Below are positions 54,286 to 63,228 of a DNA stretch of 64,000 bases, one piece after another (position 1 is the stretch's first letter; every line of letters begins with the position of its first letter). The notes beneath the pieces were generated by a model. That model worked only from the letters and a program-made list of their open reading frames with translations. It was not told the DNA's origin and ran no database searches. Position numbers and translations under genes: made by a program. This DNA is from Sphingosinithalassobacter sp. CS137 (GTDB taxonomy: Bacteria; Pseudomonadota; Alphaproteobacteria; Sphingomonadales; Sphingomonadaceae). The stretch spans positions 1,518,501 to 1,582,500 of the forward strand of contig NZ_CP060494.1 in NCBI RefSeq assembly GCF_014334115.1. The letters are read 5' to 3'.

Positions 54286-55290
54286 ATGGGGTCTTTGGTG
54301 CGTATCTTCCTGTCGATCCTTCTCCTGATCCTGCTCGTCCCGGGCTATTCCGGTGAAGCGCCGCTGCGGCGGCCCTCCGGCACTCCCAGCCTGAGAGCCA
54401 CGCCCGTCGCGCTGTTTCCGCTGGCGCCGCACGAGCGGCAGCTGGGGCCGCTCACCTATCTTGGCGGGCTGCGACTGGCGAGCGGCGATCCGGCTTTCGG
54501 CGGCTTCTCCGCGCTCGCGGTGGAGGGCGACCGGTTCACGCTGCTGAGCGACGGCGGCAACTTCCTCCGCTTCCGGTTGGGCGCCGACTGGCAGCCGCGC
54601 GACGTCGAGGCCGGATCGCTGCCCGACGGCCCCGGCACCGGCTGGTCCAAGGAGGATCGCGACAGCGAATCGGTGGCGATCGACTCCGCGAGCGGCCGGA
54701 TCTGGGTCGGATTCGAGCGGGACAATGCGATCTGGCGCTATGCCCCGGGCTTCGCGCGCGCCGAACGCCGGGCGAGGCCGCGCGAAATGTCCGACTGGTC
54801 GCTCAATCGCGGAGCAGAAGCGATGGCCCGGCTCGCCGACGGATCGTTCCTGGTCTTTGCGGAAGACGTGGTGGAGAGTGACGCCTCGCTGCATCCGGCG
54901 CTGTGGTTCCGCAGCGATCCCACCGAGCCTCCTCGGCGGGGCTTCGCTTTCCGATTCCGCGCGCCCCCCGGCTATCGGCCGGTGGCGGCGGCGGAATTGC
55001 CGAGCGGCGACATTCTGGTGCTCACGCGCGCGGTTTCGATCGCTCGGGGATTCACTGCAAAGCTGGTCGTGGTGCCCCGCGCGGCGATTCGTTCGGGCGC
55101 GACGGTGGGCGGGCGCACGCTCGCAACGTTCGCGCCGCCTGCCCTGCACGATAACTTCGAGGCACTCGCCGTCACGCGTGAAGGCGGCGCAACGATCCTG
55201 TGGATCGCGTCGGACGACAACGAGAGCCTGTTTCAGCAGACGCTGCTGCTGAAGTTCCGGCTCGACGCGAACGCCGCGCCGGAACGCTGA
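54286..55290 (+). CDS. Exported phytase-like (esterase-like) protein
   Basis: 334 residues. Signal peptide 1-22 (IFLSILLLILLVPGYS). A PF13449-type beta-propeller follows: FGGFSALAVEGDRFTLLSDG, DRDSESVAIDSASGRIWVGF, GAEAMARLADGSFLVFAED, and HDNFEALAVTREGG. Named esterase-like activity of phytase family; the true substrate is uncertain. ATG 54286 has no strong ribosome site. Ends 4 bases from convergent rpmB. Confidence 0.83.
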   Translation: MGSLVRIFLSILLLILLVPGYSGEAPLRRPSGTPSLRATPVALFPLAPHERQLGPLTYLGGLRLASGDPAFGGFSALAVEGDRFTLLSDGGNFLRFRLGADWQPRDVEAGSLPDGPGTGWSKEDRDSESVAIDSASGRIWVGFERDNAIWRYAPGFARAERRARPREMSDWSLNRGAEAMARLADGSFLVFAEDVVESDASLHPALWFRSDPTEPPRRGFAFRFRAPPGYRPVAAAELPSGDILVLTRAVSIARGFTAKLVVVPRAAIRSGATVGGRTLATFAPPALHDNFEALAVTREGGATILWIASDDNESLFQQTLLLKFRLDANAAPER

Positions 55291-55294
55291 GGTT

Positions 55295-55594
55295 TCAGGC
55301 CGCTGCGGACGTGCCGGCGACGGCCTTGCGCACGTCGCGCTTCAGGCGGCGGGCGCGCAGCGAGAGATCGTCGTCACGGGTCTTGAGCAGCCAGTTGTCG
55401 AGACCGCCGACATGCTCGACCGAACGCAGCCCGTGCGTCGAAACGCGCAGGCGGACGCTGCGGCCCAGCGCGTCGGACATCAGCGTGACGTTCTGCAGGT
55501 TGGGCAGAAAGGTGCGCTTGGTCTTGTTATTGGCGTGGGAAACATTGTGTCCCACCTGCCGGCCCTTGCCGGTGAGTTCGCAGATGCGCGACAT
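55295..55594 (-). CDS. rpmB: 50S ribosomal protein L28
   Basis: 99 residues. The classic start [20 protein letters not shown] and [30 protein letters not shown], ending in the alphaproteobacterial C-terminal extension ([20 protein letters not shown]). Component of the large ribosomal subunit. Alone on its strand. The 148-base gap upstream holds its promoter and that of the small membrane protein gene. Confidence 0.97.
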   Translation of the reverse strand: MSRICELTGKGRQVGHNVSHANNKTKRTFLPNLQNVTLMSDALGRSVRLRVSTHGLRSVEHVGGLDNWLLKTRDDDLSLRARRLKRDVRKAVAGTSAAA

Positions 55595-55742
55595 CGCTAG
55601 ATTCCTGAGTTTCGGGGTTGCCCGGAAAGGCGGCGCCGATAGCCATTCTGGGACGCGGCGTCAACCAATTCCCCATTTACCACAGGGCGACGATGGTGGA
55701 TAGCATCCACGCTGCGCAAGCAATCCAAAGGGGGGAGATTGA

Positions 55743-56039
55743 ATGATGCGTGCGATTCTAGCCTTGATCGGAATAGCTGCTCTCGTACTCGTCGGTCTCA
55801 TGGCGCTCGGAATGCTGCGCTTCGAACAGCAGGACGACGCCGCACTGCCGAAGATCCGGTTCAGCATGGAGGAAGGGCGGATGCCCAGCTTCAAGGCGGA
55901 GACCGGCAAGATCTCGGTCGGGAGCACCAACACCACGGTCGAACTGCCGACGGTGGAAATGCGCAACACCACCATTTCGCTTCCGACGCTCGAGGTTGAG
56001 CAGGCGTCGAACGGCACGGCGGCGGCGAAGGAAGAATAG
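55743..56039 (+). CDS. Small membrane-anchored protein with a 12-residue tandem repeat
   Basis: 98 residues. A TM anchor (about 5-25) is followed by a polar domain. Two 12-residue repeats (63-74 and 75-86) follow the pattern N-T-T-[VI]-x-L-P-T-[VL]-E. Start ATG 55743 (or 55746) is preceded by GGGGGGAG. I do not recognise the family; a sphingomonad-restricted hypothetical is likely. Upstream of tadA by 87 bases on the same strand. Confidence 0.72.
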   Translation: MMRAILALIGIAALVLVGLMALGMLRFEQQDDAALPKIRFSMEEGRMPSFKAETGKISVGSTNTTVELPTVEMRNTTISLPTLEVEQASNGTAAAKEE

Positions 56040-56126
56040 GACCACCCACCGATTCGGTCCGGCCACCTTCCGGCGCGCCCGTGCCGCCGGTGACGACGCG
56101 GGCGCATTGGGCTAGGCGAGACCGCC

Positions 56127-56579
56127 ATGTTTCCGATGCCTCCAGCAATGCGCGCGGCGCTCGAGGCCGCGCGCGTCGCGGGCGAGGCCGGCGAAGTGCC
56201 GGTCGGCGCCGTGATCGTCTGCGGCGGCGAGATCGTCGCCGGCGCCGGCAATGCGCCGCGCAGGTTGCACGATCCCACCGCCCACGCCGAGATTCGCGCG
56301 ATTCGCGAAGCAGCGGCGCGGCTGGGGCGCGAACGACTCGAGGATTGCGACCTGTGGGTTACACTCGAGCCCTGCGCGATGTGCGCGGGCGCGATCGCCC
56401 ATGCGCGAATCGCGCGGCTCTATTTCGGCGCGAGCGATCCCAAGGGCGGCGCGGTGGAACATGGCCCGCGCTTCTTCACGCAGCCCACCTGCCACCACCG
56501 GCCGGAAGTCTATGGCGGCATCGGCGAGAGCGAGGCCGCCGCGCTGCTTCGGGAATTCTTTGCCGCGCGACGCGGCTGA
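56127..56579 (+). CDS. tadA: tRNA-specific adenosine deaminase
   Basis: 150 residues. Makes inosine-34 in tRNA-Arg(ACG). Zinc deaminase site: His53-Ala-Glu55 (TAHAEIRAIREA) and Pro82-Cys83-x-x-Cys86 (EPCAMCAGAI). C-terminal GGAVEHGPRFFTQPTCHHRP supports TadA over guanine deaminase. Ends 33 bases from the convergent OmpA-like gene. Confidence 0.94.
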   Translation: MFPMPPAMRAALEAARVAGEAGEVPVGAVIVCGGEIVAGAGNAPRRLHDPTAHAEIRAIREAAARLGRERLEDCDLWVTLEPCAMCAGAIAHARIARLYFGASDPKGGAVEHGPRFFTQPTCHHRPEVYGGIGESEAAALLREFFAARRG

Positions 56580-56612
56580 TGCCTCCCCGGCGCAGCCGGG
56601 GAGGCGCGAGCA

Positions 56613-57290
56613 TCAGTTGGTGTAGCTTTCCTGCACTGGCACGATCTTGATCTCGACCCGACGATTTTCCGCACGGCCCTCCTCGGTGTCGTTCGACGCG
56701 ATCGGCTGGGTTTCGCCGAAACCGCGAGTGGCGATTCGCGCCGAGTTCACGCCATTGCTGGTGAGATAGTCGGCGACCGAACGCGCACGCCGCTCCGACA
56801 GCGTCTGGTTGTAGGCGTCGCTGCCGGTCGAATCGGTATGGCCGTACACATCGACATACGTCTGCTCATATTGCGAGAGCACATCGGCAACCTGATCGAG
56901 CGTCGGGCGGAACTGCGGCTGCACGGTTGCGCTGTCATAGCCGAAGGTGATCCCCGACGGCATGTTGAGGATCAGCTCGTCGCCCTGGCGGATGACGTCG
57001 ACGTCGGTCCCCGCGGTACGGCGGCGCAGCTCCTGCTCCTGGCGATCCATATAGTTGCCGACCGCGGCGCCGGCGATGCCGCCGATTCCCGCACCGATGA
57101 TCTTCTCGGTCCGGTCGCGGCGCCCGCCCACGAGATCGCCGAGCAGATAGCCGCCCAGCGCGCCGCCGACGCCGCCGATCGCGGCCTTGGAAATCCGGCG
57201 CTCGCCGGTCACCGGGTCGGTGACGCAGGCGGCGGTCACGGTCATCGCGGCCAGTGCCGAGGCAGTGAGAAGCTGGGGTATCAAGCGCAT
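56613..57290 (-). CDS. OmpA-family lipoprotein with glycine zipper
   Basis: 225 residues. Signal peptide with lipobox TAAC (Cys22). A glycine-zipper stretch (about 37-75; AIGGVGGALGGYLLGDLVGG) follows. The C-terminal OmpA peptidoglycan-binding domain (about 115-215) has the DVYGHTDSTGSDAYNQTLSE motif and RVEIKIVP. YiaD-like; links outer membrane to peptidoglycan. ATG 57290 with AAGGAGG upstream; the 39-residue upstream frame is not coding. Confidence 0.92.
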   Translation of the reverse strand: MRLIPQLLTASALAAMTVTAACVTDPVTGERRISKAAIGGVGGALGGYLLGDLVGGRRDRTEKIIGAGIGGIAGAAVGNYMDRQEQELRRRTAGTDVDVIRQGDELILNMPSGITFGYDSATVQPQFRPTLDQVADVLSQYEQTYVDVYGHTDSTGSDAYNQTLSERRARSVADYLTSNGVNSARIATRGFGETQPIASNDTEEGRAENRRVEIKIVPVQESYTN

Positions 57291-57326
57291 TGCGGTCCTC
57301 CTTGCGGGCGATTCCTGTGGGGCGGA

Positions 57327-57352
57327 AACAGCTGCCCCGGGCGGCTTGTTCC
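57327..57352 (-). promoter_or_regulatory. EcfG-like promoter of the OmpA-family gene
   Basis: On the minus strand GGAAC (57352-57348), 17 bases, then TGTT (57330-57327); one mismatch to GGAAC-N17-CGTT. Start of transcription would be near 57320, 30 bases before the ATG. Confidence 0.4.
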
Positions 57353-57438
57353 GCAGCCGGATTGAACGGCGGATGAGCGAAACCCCTCCGCGCCCATTGT
57401 GAAACACAGGATTCTATGACTATGGAGGGGCGCTGGCT

Positions 57439-58749
57439 ATGCACCCGCTTCCCCCCTTCCCCTGGATCGACGTCGCGATCATTCTCGCGCTGGTCGCGTT
57501 GAACGGCCTTTTCGCCATGTCCGAGCTGGCGATCGTCTCCGCCCGCAAGGCACGGCTGGACGCGATGGCGCGCGTCGGCCGGAGCGGGGCAGCGACTGCG
57601 CTGCGTCTTGCCGCCGATCCGGGCAAGTTCCTTTCCACCGTGCAGATCGGCATCACGCTGATCGGCATCGTGGCCGGCGCCTATTCGGGAGCGAGCCTGG
57701 GCGGCCCCGTCGCCGCGCGGCTCGAGCTGCTGGGGCTGAGCGCCGAAACGGCGCAGACCGCGAGCCTCGCCCTGGTGATCGGCCTCACCACCTATGCCTC
57801 GCTGGTGATCGGCGAACTGGTGCCCAAGCAGTTCGCGCTGCGCTCGCCCGAGCCGATCGCCGCGATGGTCGCCCTGCCGATGCTGTGGCTCAGCCGCATC
57901 ACCGCGCCGATCGTGTGGCTGCTCGATTCGACCAGCGCGCTGCTTTTCCGCCTCGTCGGCCTCAGCCGCGAATCGGAAAACCGCGTCACTGCGGAGGAGC
58001 TGCACCTGATCGTCGCCGAAGCGACCCGCTCGGGCGTGATCGAGGAGCATGAGCGCACGATCATCTCGGGCGTCGTGCGGCTCGCCGACCGGCCGGTGCG
58101 CGAAGTGATGACGCCGCGCACCGAAGTCGACTGGCTCAACGCCGATCTCGACGAAGCCGCGATCCGCGCCGCGCTGCTCGAAACGCCGCACACACGGCTG
58201 CCGGTGGCGGAAGGCTCGGTCGATTCGGTGATCGGCGTGGTACAGGCGCGCGATATCGTCTCGGCGATGGTCCGCGGCGAACCGCTCGACCTGCGGCGAC
58301 TGATGCGCGAGGCGCCGGTGCTGCCCGATCAGGTCGATGCAATGGACGCGCTGGGCGCGCTGCGCCGCGCCGATGTCCCGATGGGCTTCGTTCATGACGA
58401 ATATGGCCATTTCGAAGGGATCGTGACTCCGGCCAATCTGCTCGCCGCGATCGCCGGCGACTTCGCGTCCGACACCGATCCGGGCGATTCGCCGAACATC
58501 GTCGAGCGCGAGGATGGGTCGCTGCTCGTCTCGGGCCAGATGGCGGCCGATTCGCTCGCCGATCGGCTCGGAATCGATCTGCCCGAGGATCGCGACTATG
58601 CGACCGTGGCCGGGCTGGCGCTGGCGGCGCTCAAGCACCTGCCGGTCGAAGGCGAAGTGTTTCGCGAGCACGGTTTCCGCTTCGAGATCGTCGACATGGA
58701 CGGTCGCAAGATCGACAAGCTGCTGGTGAGCGAGGTCGACGAAGACTGA
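57439..58749 (+). CDS. CNNM/HlyC-family (TlyC-like) membrane protein
   Basis: 436 residues. A DUF21/CNNM membrane domain (about 10-190, with 3-4 helices), two CBS domains (VMTPRTEVDWLN, LPVAEGSVDSVIGVVQARDI, FVHDEYGHFEGIVTPANLL) and a CorC_HlyC domain at the end. Called hemolysin family but more likely a divalent-cation (Mg/Co) transporter. ATG 57439 has GGAGGGG upstream. Divergent from the OmpA-like lipoprotein. Confidence 0.92.
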   Translation: MHPLPPFPWIDVAIILALVALNGLFAMSELAIVSARKARLDAMARVGRSGAATALRLAADPGKFLSTVQIGITLIGIVAGAYSGASLGGPVAARLELLGLSAETAQTASLALVIGLTTYASLVIGELVPKQFALRSPEPIAAMVALPMLWLSRITAPIVWLLDSTSALLFRLVGLSRESENRVTAEELHLIVAEATRSGVIEEHERTIISGVVRLADRPVREVMTPRTEVDWLNADLDEAAIRAALLETPHTRLPVAEGSVDSVIGVVQARDIVSAMVRGEPLDLRRLMREAPVLPDQVDAMDALGALRRADVPMGFVHDEYGHFEGIVTPANLLAAIAGDFASDTDPGDSPNIVEREDGSLLVSGQMAADSLADRLGIDLPEDRDYATVAGLALAALKHLPVEGEVFREHGFRFEIVDMDGRKIDKLLVSEVDED

Positions 58750-58763
58750 GCCCCCCGCTCAGA

Positions 58764-59186
58764 TCAGGCACGAACCAGCAGTTCCGCCTCGCCCAGTTCG
58801 ACCACAGGCACTTCCCAGGGATGCGCTTCGAGAATTGCCTCCAGAGCGCGCGCGAACGCCTCAACAGCAATCTCCGCAGCAACGTGCACCGTCAGCACCA
58901 GCGTGGGCGAGGCCGCCGGCACGCCAGGCTCACCGAACGCGGGAGCGGCACGATCGCCGGGCGTGAACAGCTCCCAGCCGGGCGCAAGCTCGATCACTGA
59001 GCGGTAGATGCCGAAGTCGCCCAGCCCCGTATGCGCGCGGACGGCCGCAAGCATCTTCGCCAAGGTGGGATCACCCAGGTCCGTCGGCGATTCTCCCGCC
59101 GCGACTCGGCGCAGCACCTCCACACCCACGGGGCAATAGATTCGCAGCACCCGCACCCGGCGAGTCCGCACACCCGCGCCGATCAC
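58764..59186 (-). CDS. Hypothetical protein, possibly YqfO/NIF3-C-terminal fold
   Basis: 140 residues from GTG 59186, which overlaps the dehydrogenase stop (GTGA). Sequence marks: [40 protein letters not shown] and a closing [17 protein letters not shown]. The 'HPWE-P' end resembles the HPYEEPAY motif of YqfO/CutA-type domains. Identification is tentative. The longer frame to 59342 overlaps the dehydrogenase and is rejected. Confidence 0.55.
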   Translation of the reverse strand: MIGAGVRTRRVRVLRIYCPVGVEVLRRVAAGESPTDLGDPTLAKMLAAVRAHTGLGDFGIYRSVIELAPGWELFTPGDRAAPAFGEPGVPAASPTLVLTVHVAAEIAVEAFARALEAILEAHPWEVPVVELGEAELLVRA

Positions 59187-60052
59187 CGCGTCGGCACCGG
59201 TTCCTCGCTGGAATAATCGTAGAAGCCGCGCCCGGTCTTGCGGCCGTACCAGCCGGCTTCGACATATTTGATCAGCAGCGGCGCGGGGCGGTATTTCGGA
59301 TCGCCGGTGCCTTCGAACAGCACCTTGCAGATTTCCAGGCACGTATCGAGCCCGATGAAATCGGCCAGCGTCAGCGGCCCCATCGGGTGGTTGAGCCCCA
59401 GCTTCACGGCGGTGTCGATGTCGGGGATCGTCGCCACGCCCTCGCCCAGCGCGAAGCAGGCTTCATTGAGGAAGGGCATCAGCACGCGATTGACGATGAA
59501 GCCCGGCGCGTCGTTCGCGTGGACGATCTCCTTGCCCAGCGTCTTGCCGAACGCCTCGACCGCCGCAACCGTGGCGTCCGAGGTCGCAAGCCCGCGGATC
59601 AGCTCGATCAGTCCCATCACCGGAACCGGGTTGAAGAAGTGGACACCCATGAAGCGCGCTGGATCGGGCGCCGCCTGCGCCAGCCGGGTGATCGGGATCG
59701 ACGATGTGTTGCTGGCGAGGATCGCGTCGTCGCGCAGCACCTTGCCGACCGCTTCGAAGATCTTGCGCTTGACCTCCTCGCGCTCGGTCGCTGCTTCGAT
59801 CACCAGATCGCACGGCGCCATCGCCGACACGTCTCCCACCGGCTCGATGTGGGCGAGCGCCGCGTCCCGATCGGACTGGCTGATCTTTTCCTTCGCAACC
59901 GCACGGTCGAGCTGCTTGGCAATGCCCGCCTTGCCCTTTTCGGCGTGCGCGAGGTCGAGGTCGGAGAGCAATACGCGATAGCCGGCCTGTGCCGCCACCT
60001 GCGCGATGCCCGCACCCATCTGACCCGCACCGATTACGCCCACCGTCTTCAT
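59183..60052 (-). CDS. 3-hydroxybutyryl-CoA dehydrogenase
   Basis: 289 residues. NAD-binding Rossmann part ([20 protein letters not shown]), [12 protein letters not shown], the catalytic His in [14 protein letters not shown], and a helical C-terminus ([20 protein letters not shown]). Oxidises (S)-3-hydroxybutyryl-CoA; PaaH/Hbd type. Downstream of egtD by 60 bases on the same strand and coupled to the 140-residue protein. Confidence 0.92.
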   Translation of the reverse strand: MKTVGVIGAGQMGAGIAQVAAQAGYRVLLSDLDLAHAEKGKAGIAKQLDRAVAKEKISQSDRDAALAHIEPVGDVSAMAPCDLVIEAATEREEVKRKIFEAVGKVLRDDAILASNTSSIPITRLAQAAPDPARFMGVHFFNPVPVMGLIELIRGLATSDATVAAVEAFGKTLGKEIVHANDAPGFIVNRVLMPFLNEACFALGEGVATIPDIDTAVKLGLNHPMGPLTLADFIGLDTCLEICKVLFEGTGDPKYRPAPLLIKYVEAGWYGRKTGRGFYDYSSEEPVPTR

Positions 60053-60112
60053 GTCGATCTCCCTGGATTTTTCCCGCCCCCTATCGGGATGGCGGGGAGC
60101 GACCGCAAGGCT

Positions 60113-61090
60113 TCAGGGTGCCCTGCGCACCGGCTGCGCTTCCGCCAGGATCAGCGCGAACCAGTCCTTGGGATCGGTCCATTCGGCGATCGGAGTCCAG
60201 CCGCCCGCGCGCAGCAGCAGCCGCGCGTCGCGCGGGCCGTATTTGTGGCTGTTCTCGGTGTGGATCGTCTCGCCCGCCGCCATTGCGAACGCGCGGCCCG
60301 CAACTTCGAACGTTACGTCGCTCAGCGCCTCGATGTGCATCTCGATCCGACCGATGCGATCGTTCCACACTGCCTTATGGCGAAAGGCATCGACCGGAAT
60401 CGTGCCGTCCAGCTCGCGATTGATCCGTTCGAGCAGATTGAGGTTGAACGCCGCCGTCACGCCCGCAGCATCGTCATACGCCGGGATCAGAATCGCGGGT
60501 TCCTTCGCCCGGTCGATCCCGATCAGCAGCATCGCGCCCTCGCCCAGCGATCCGCGCATCGCCCGAAGCAGGTCCACTGCGGCGGGCGCGGTCATGTTGC
60601 CGACGGTCGATCCGGGAAAAAAGCCGAGCTTGGGCAGCGCCTTCACGGCATCGGGAAAGGCGATCGGCCGAAGAAAATCGGCCTCGACCGGATGCACCGG
60701 CAGACCCGGAAACGCATCGCCGAGCTGGGCCGCCGAATCGCGGAGGAACTCCCCCGAAATGTCGATCGGCACATAGGCCGACGGATCGGCCGCGGCGAGC
60801 AGGATCGGCGTCTTCGCCGACGAGCCGGAGCCGAATTCGACCACCGCACGCCCCGCCCCGGCGATCTTCGCCACTTCGGGGCAGGCGTCGCGCAACAGCG
60901 CGGTTTCGGTGCGCGTGGGATAATATTCGGGTAGATCGGTGATGTCCTCGAACAGCTCCGATCCGCGCCGATCGTACAGCCAGCGCGCCTGCACTGCCTT
61001 GGGCTTCTGCGACAGCCCCTCGAGAACGTCGTGGCGAAAGGCGGAGTCCGCGGGCGCGACACGCACTTCCTCAGCCTCGGGCTTCAGCAT
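60113..61090 (-). CDS. egtD: L-histidine N-alpha-methyltransferase
   Basis: 325 residues. Trimethylates histidine to hercynine for ergothioneine. SAM motif VVEFGSGSSAKTPILL; also ARWLYDRRGSELFEDITDLP, YPTRTETALLRD, and a C-terminal HTENSHKYGPRDAR. ATG 61090 lies one base after the egtB stop, so the two are translated as a pair. Confidence 0.93.
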   Translation of the reverse strand: MLKPEAEEVRVAPADSAFRHDVLEGLSQKPKAVQARWLYDRRGSELFEDITDLPEYYPTRTETALLRDACPEVAKIAGAGRAVVEFGSGSSAKTPILLAAADPSAYVPIDISGEFLRDSAAQLGDAFPGLPVHPVEADFLRPIAFPDAVKALPKLGFFPGSTVGNMTAPAAVDLLRAMRGSLGEGAMLLIGIDRAKEPAILIPAYDDAAGVTAAFNLNLLERINRELDGTIPVDAFRHKAVWNDRIGRIEMHIEALSDVTFEVAGRAFAMAAGETIHTENSHKYGPRDARLLLRAGGWTPIAEWTDPKDWFALILAEAQPVRRAP

Positions 61091-61091
61091 C

Positions 61092-62354
61092 TCAGAGATC
61101 CTTTGCGAGCCGGACGCCGGTGAACTGCCAGCGCTGATGGGGATAAAAGAAATTGCGGTAACTCGCGCGGACATGACCGCGCGGCGTGGCGCAGCTGCCG
61201 CCCTTCAGGACGAACTGCCCGCTCATGAACTTACCATTATATTCGCCCACGGCCCCCTCGGCCGCGCGGAAACCGGGATAAGGGCGATAGGCGCTGCCAG
61301 TCCATTCCCAGACGTCGCCGAAGAAGGCGGGACCGCACGACGACGGCCGCGGTTCGATCGGGCCAGCGCCGTCGAGCTGGTTGCCCCGCGCGGGATCGTG
61401 CGTCGCGGCGGCATGTTCCCACTCCGCTTCGGTAGGCAGCCGTGCTCCCGCCCAGCTGGCATAGGCATCGGCTTCATAGAAGCTCACGTGCGTCACCGGT
61501 GCCGCCGGGTCGATCGGGCGCCGGCCGTCCAACCCGAACCGCGTCCAGACCCCGTCCCGCCGCTCCCAGTACAGCGGTGCCCCGATCGCTTCCGCCTGAA
61601 CCCAGGCCCAGCCGTCCGCGAGCCAGTGGCGCGGGTCGGCATAGCCGCCGTCGGCGATGAACGCGGCCCATTCGCCGTTGGTGACGGTGCGGTCGGCCAG
61701 CGCATGCGGGTGAAGCAGCTCGGCATGGCGCGGCCCTTCGCAATCGAACGCGAAGCCGCGGCTCTCCTCGTGGCCGATCTCCACTGTTCCGCTGGCGCCT
61801 TCGATCCACCGGACGGGGCCGGGCATCGGCACGGGGATCTTCGGCGCTCCCCGCCACACGGCGGGTTCGAGCGGATTGCACGAAAACAGGTGCAGCAGAT
61901 CGGTGAGCAGCAGTTCCTGATGCTGCTCTTCATGATGGCAGCCGAGCGTCACCAGCGCCCGCGCCGCCTCGGGCAGACCGGACAGCGCCTCCGCGAGCGC
62001 CGCATCGACCGCGGCGCGCCAGCGCAGCACGGCGTCCAGCGTCGGCCGAGTGAGCATGCCGCGCCGCGGGCGCGCGTGGCGCGCACCTTCGGCTTCGTAA
62101 TAGCTGTTGAACAGATAGGCGAAGCGCTCGTCGTGCAGCGCATAGCCCCGAACGTGATCGCGCAGCACGAAGGTCTCGAAGAACCAGGTCGTGTGCGCCA
62201 GATGCCATTTGGCGGGCGAGGCGTCGTCCATCGACTGGGCGGTGGCATCGGCATCGCTCAGCGGCGCAACGAGCGCTTCCGACACCTGCCGGACTCGGCG
62301 ATAGCGCGAAAGGAGCTCGTCAGGGGCTTTCTCGCTGGCCGGGTTCGCTCGCAT
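61092..62354 (-). CDS. egtB: Ergothioneine sulfoxide synthase EgtB
   Basis: 420 residues. N-terminal DinB_2 domain with the iron-binding His ([25 protein letters not shown]) and a C-terminal FGE-sulfatase domain ([62 protein letters not shown]). Joins hercynine to a thiol with O2. ATG 62354 has GAGGAGAAGG upstream; a GTG at 62369 is less likely. First gene of the egtBD unit. No egtA/C/E seen. Confidence 0.93.
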   Translation of the reverse strand: MRANPASEKAPDELLSRYRRVRQVSEALVAPLSDADATAQSMDDASPAKWHLAHTTWFFETFVLRDHVRGYALHDERFAYLFNSYYEAEGARHARPRRGMLTRPTLDAVLRWRAAVDAALAEALSGLPEAARALVTLGCHHEEQHQELLLTDLLHLFSCNPLEPAVWRGAPKIPVPMPGPVRWIEGASGTVEIGHEESRGFAFDCEGPRHAELLHPHALADRTVTNGEWAAFIADGGYADPRHWLADGWAWVQAEAIGAPLYWERRDGVWTRFGLDGRRPIDPAAPVTHVSFYEADAYASWAGARLPTEAEWEHAAATHDPARGNQLDGAGPIEPRPSSCGPAFFGDVWEWTGSAYRPYPGFRAAEGAVGEYNGKFMSGQFVLKGGSCATPRGHVRASYRNFFYPHQRWQFTGVRLAKDL

Positions 62355-62417
62355 CCGCCTTCTCCTCACTCGGGCCGCAGCGGCCCCAATCGCCTGCGCG
62401 ATCTTTAACGCCCCGCC

Positions 62418-62987
62418 TCAGCGCGAAGCTCCCGGCTCCCACAGAATATCGCCGCCTTCCGCCGCATTGGTGACGCGGGCGAAGACGAACAAATGGTCCG
62501 AAAGTCGGTTGAGATACGCCAGCGCTTGCGGATTGAGCGCAACCGCGCCCGCTGCGGCGACTGCCTCGCGCTCGGCACGACGCACCACCGCACGCGCGAC
62601 GTGCAAGCACGCGGCGCCCATTCCGCCGCCCGGCAGCACGAAGCTGGTCAGCGGGTCGAGCCGTGCATTCATGCCATCAATTTCGGCTTCCAGCCGCGCG
62701 ACCTGCGCCTGCGTGATGCGCAAAGCGGTGTCAGTGAGCGTGAAATCCTCACCCGGCGTCGCCAGGTCCGCGCCCAGATCGAACAGGTCATTCTGGATGC
62801 GCCGGAGCGGCACCGTTGCCTCGCTCGCTCCCAACGCGGCGATCGCCACTCCAATCGCGCTGTTGGCTTCGTCGACTGCGCCGATCGCCGCCATCCGCGC
62901 ATCCGATTTGGGCAGACGCGAGCCATCCACCAGACCCGTGGTGCCGTCATCCCCGGTACGGGTGTAGATCCGGTTCAGCCGGACCAG
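62418..62987 (-). CDS. Cob(I)alamin adenosyltransferase, PduO type
   Basis: 189 residues if read from a CTG at 62987. The family ATP motif R-T-G-D-D-G-T-T-G-L is encoded in frame upstream of the first ATG/GTG-type start (GTG 62930). From CTG the N-terminus reads L-V-R-L-N-R-I-Y-T, matching the usual M-V-x-L-x-x-I-Y-T. A GAGG site lies 8 bases before. Later motifs: VDEANSAIGV, FDLGADLATP, NRLSDHLFVFARVTN. Adenosylates B12. Confidence 0.82.
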   Translation of the reverse strand: MVRLNRIYTRTGDDGTTGLVDGSRLPKSDARMAAIGAVDEANSAIGVAIAALGASEATVPLRRIQNDLFDLGADLATPGEDFTLTDTALRITQAQVARLEAEIDGMNARLDPLTSFVLPGGGMGAACLHVARAVVRRAEREAVAAAGAVALNPQALAYLNRLSDHLFVFARVTNAAEGGDILWEPGASR

Positions 62988-62991
62988 CGGC

Positions 62992-63219
62992 TCAGCCTCG
63001 GCCGGCGAGCAGCAGCAGAAGCGCGACGATCACCACGGCCACGCCCTGAAAGAGCACGCGCGCCTGCATCATCTTGTTCGATCGCATGCTCGACGCGCTG
63101 GGACCGGTGCCGTTGAGATCCGCCTCCGTGGTACGAATGAAGGCAACGATGCCCCGCACGAGGGCAACGACAGTCGCGATCATCGCCGCGATCAGAAGCA
63201 GGACGAGGAAAAGGTTCAT
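62992..63219 (-). CDS. HIG1-domain twin-TM protein
   Basis: 75 residues. Two TM helices (about 3-25 and 53-72) flank a polar loop with SNKMMQARVLFQGVAVVIVA, the HIG_1_N pattern. Related proteins associate with respiratory complexes. ATG 63219. The stop is 4 bases before the presumed CTG start of the adenosyltransferase. Confidence 0.82.
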   Translation of the reverse strand: MNLFLVLLLIAAMIATVVALVRGIVAFIRTTEADLNGTGPSASSMRSNKMMQARVLFQGVAVVIVALLLLLAGRG

Positions 63220-63228
63220 GCCCCCAAT

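Noticed and set aside
59187..59342. N-terminal extension of the 140-residue protein
   Set aside because: It overlaps the 3' end of the 3-hydroxybutyryl-CoA dehydrogenase gene in another frame and reads as Arg-rich non-protein sequence.
60068..60096. GC-rich hairpin next to a T-run between egtD and the dehydrogenase
   Set aside because: On the transcribed minus strand the run after the stem is A, not U, so it is not an intrinsic terminator for these genes.
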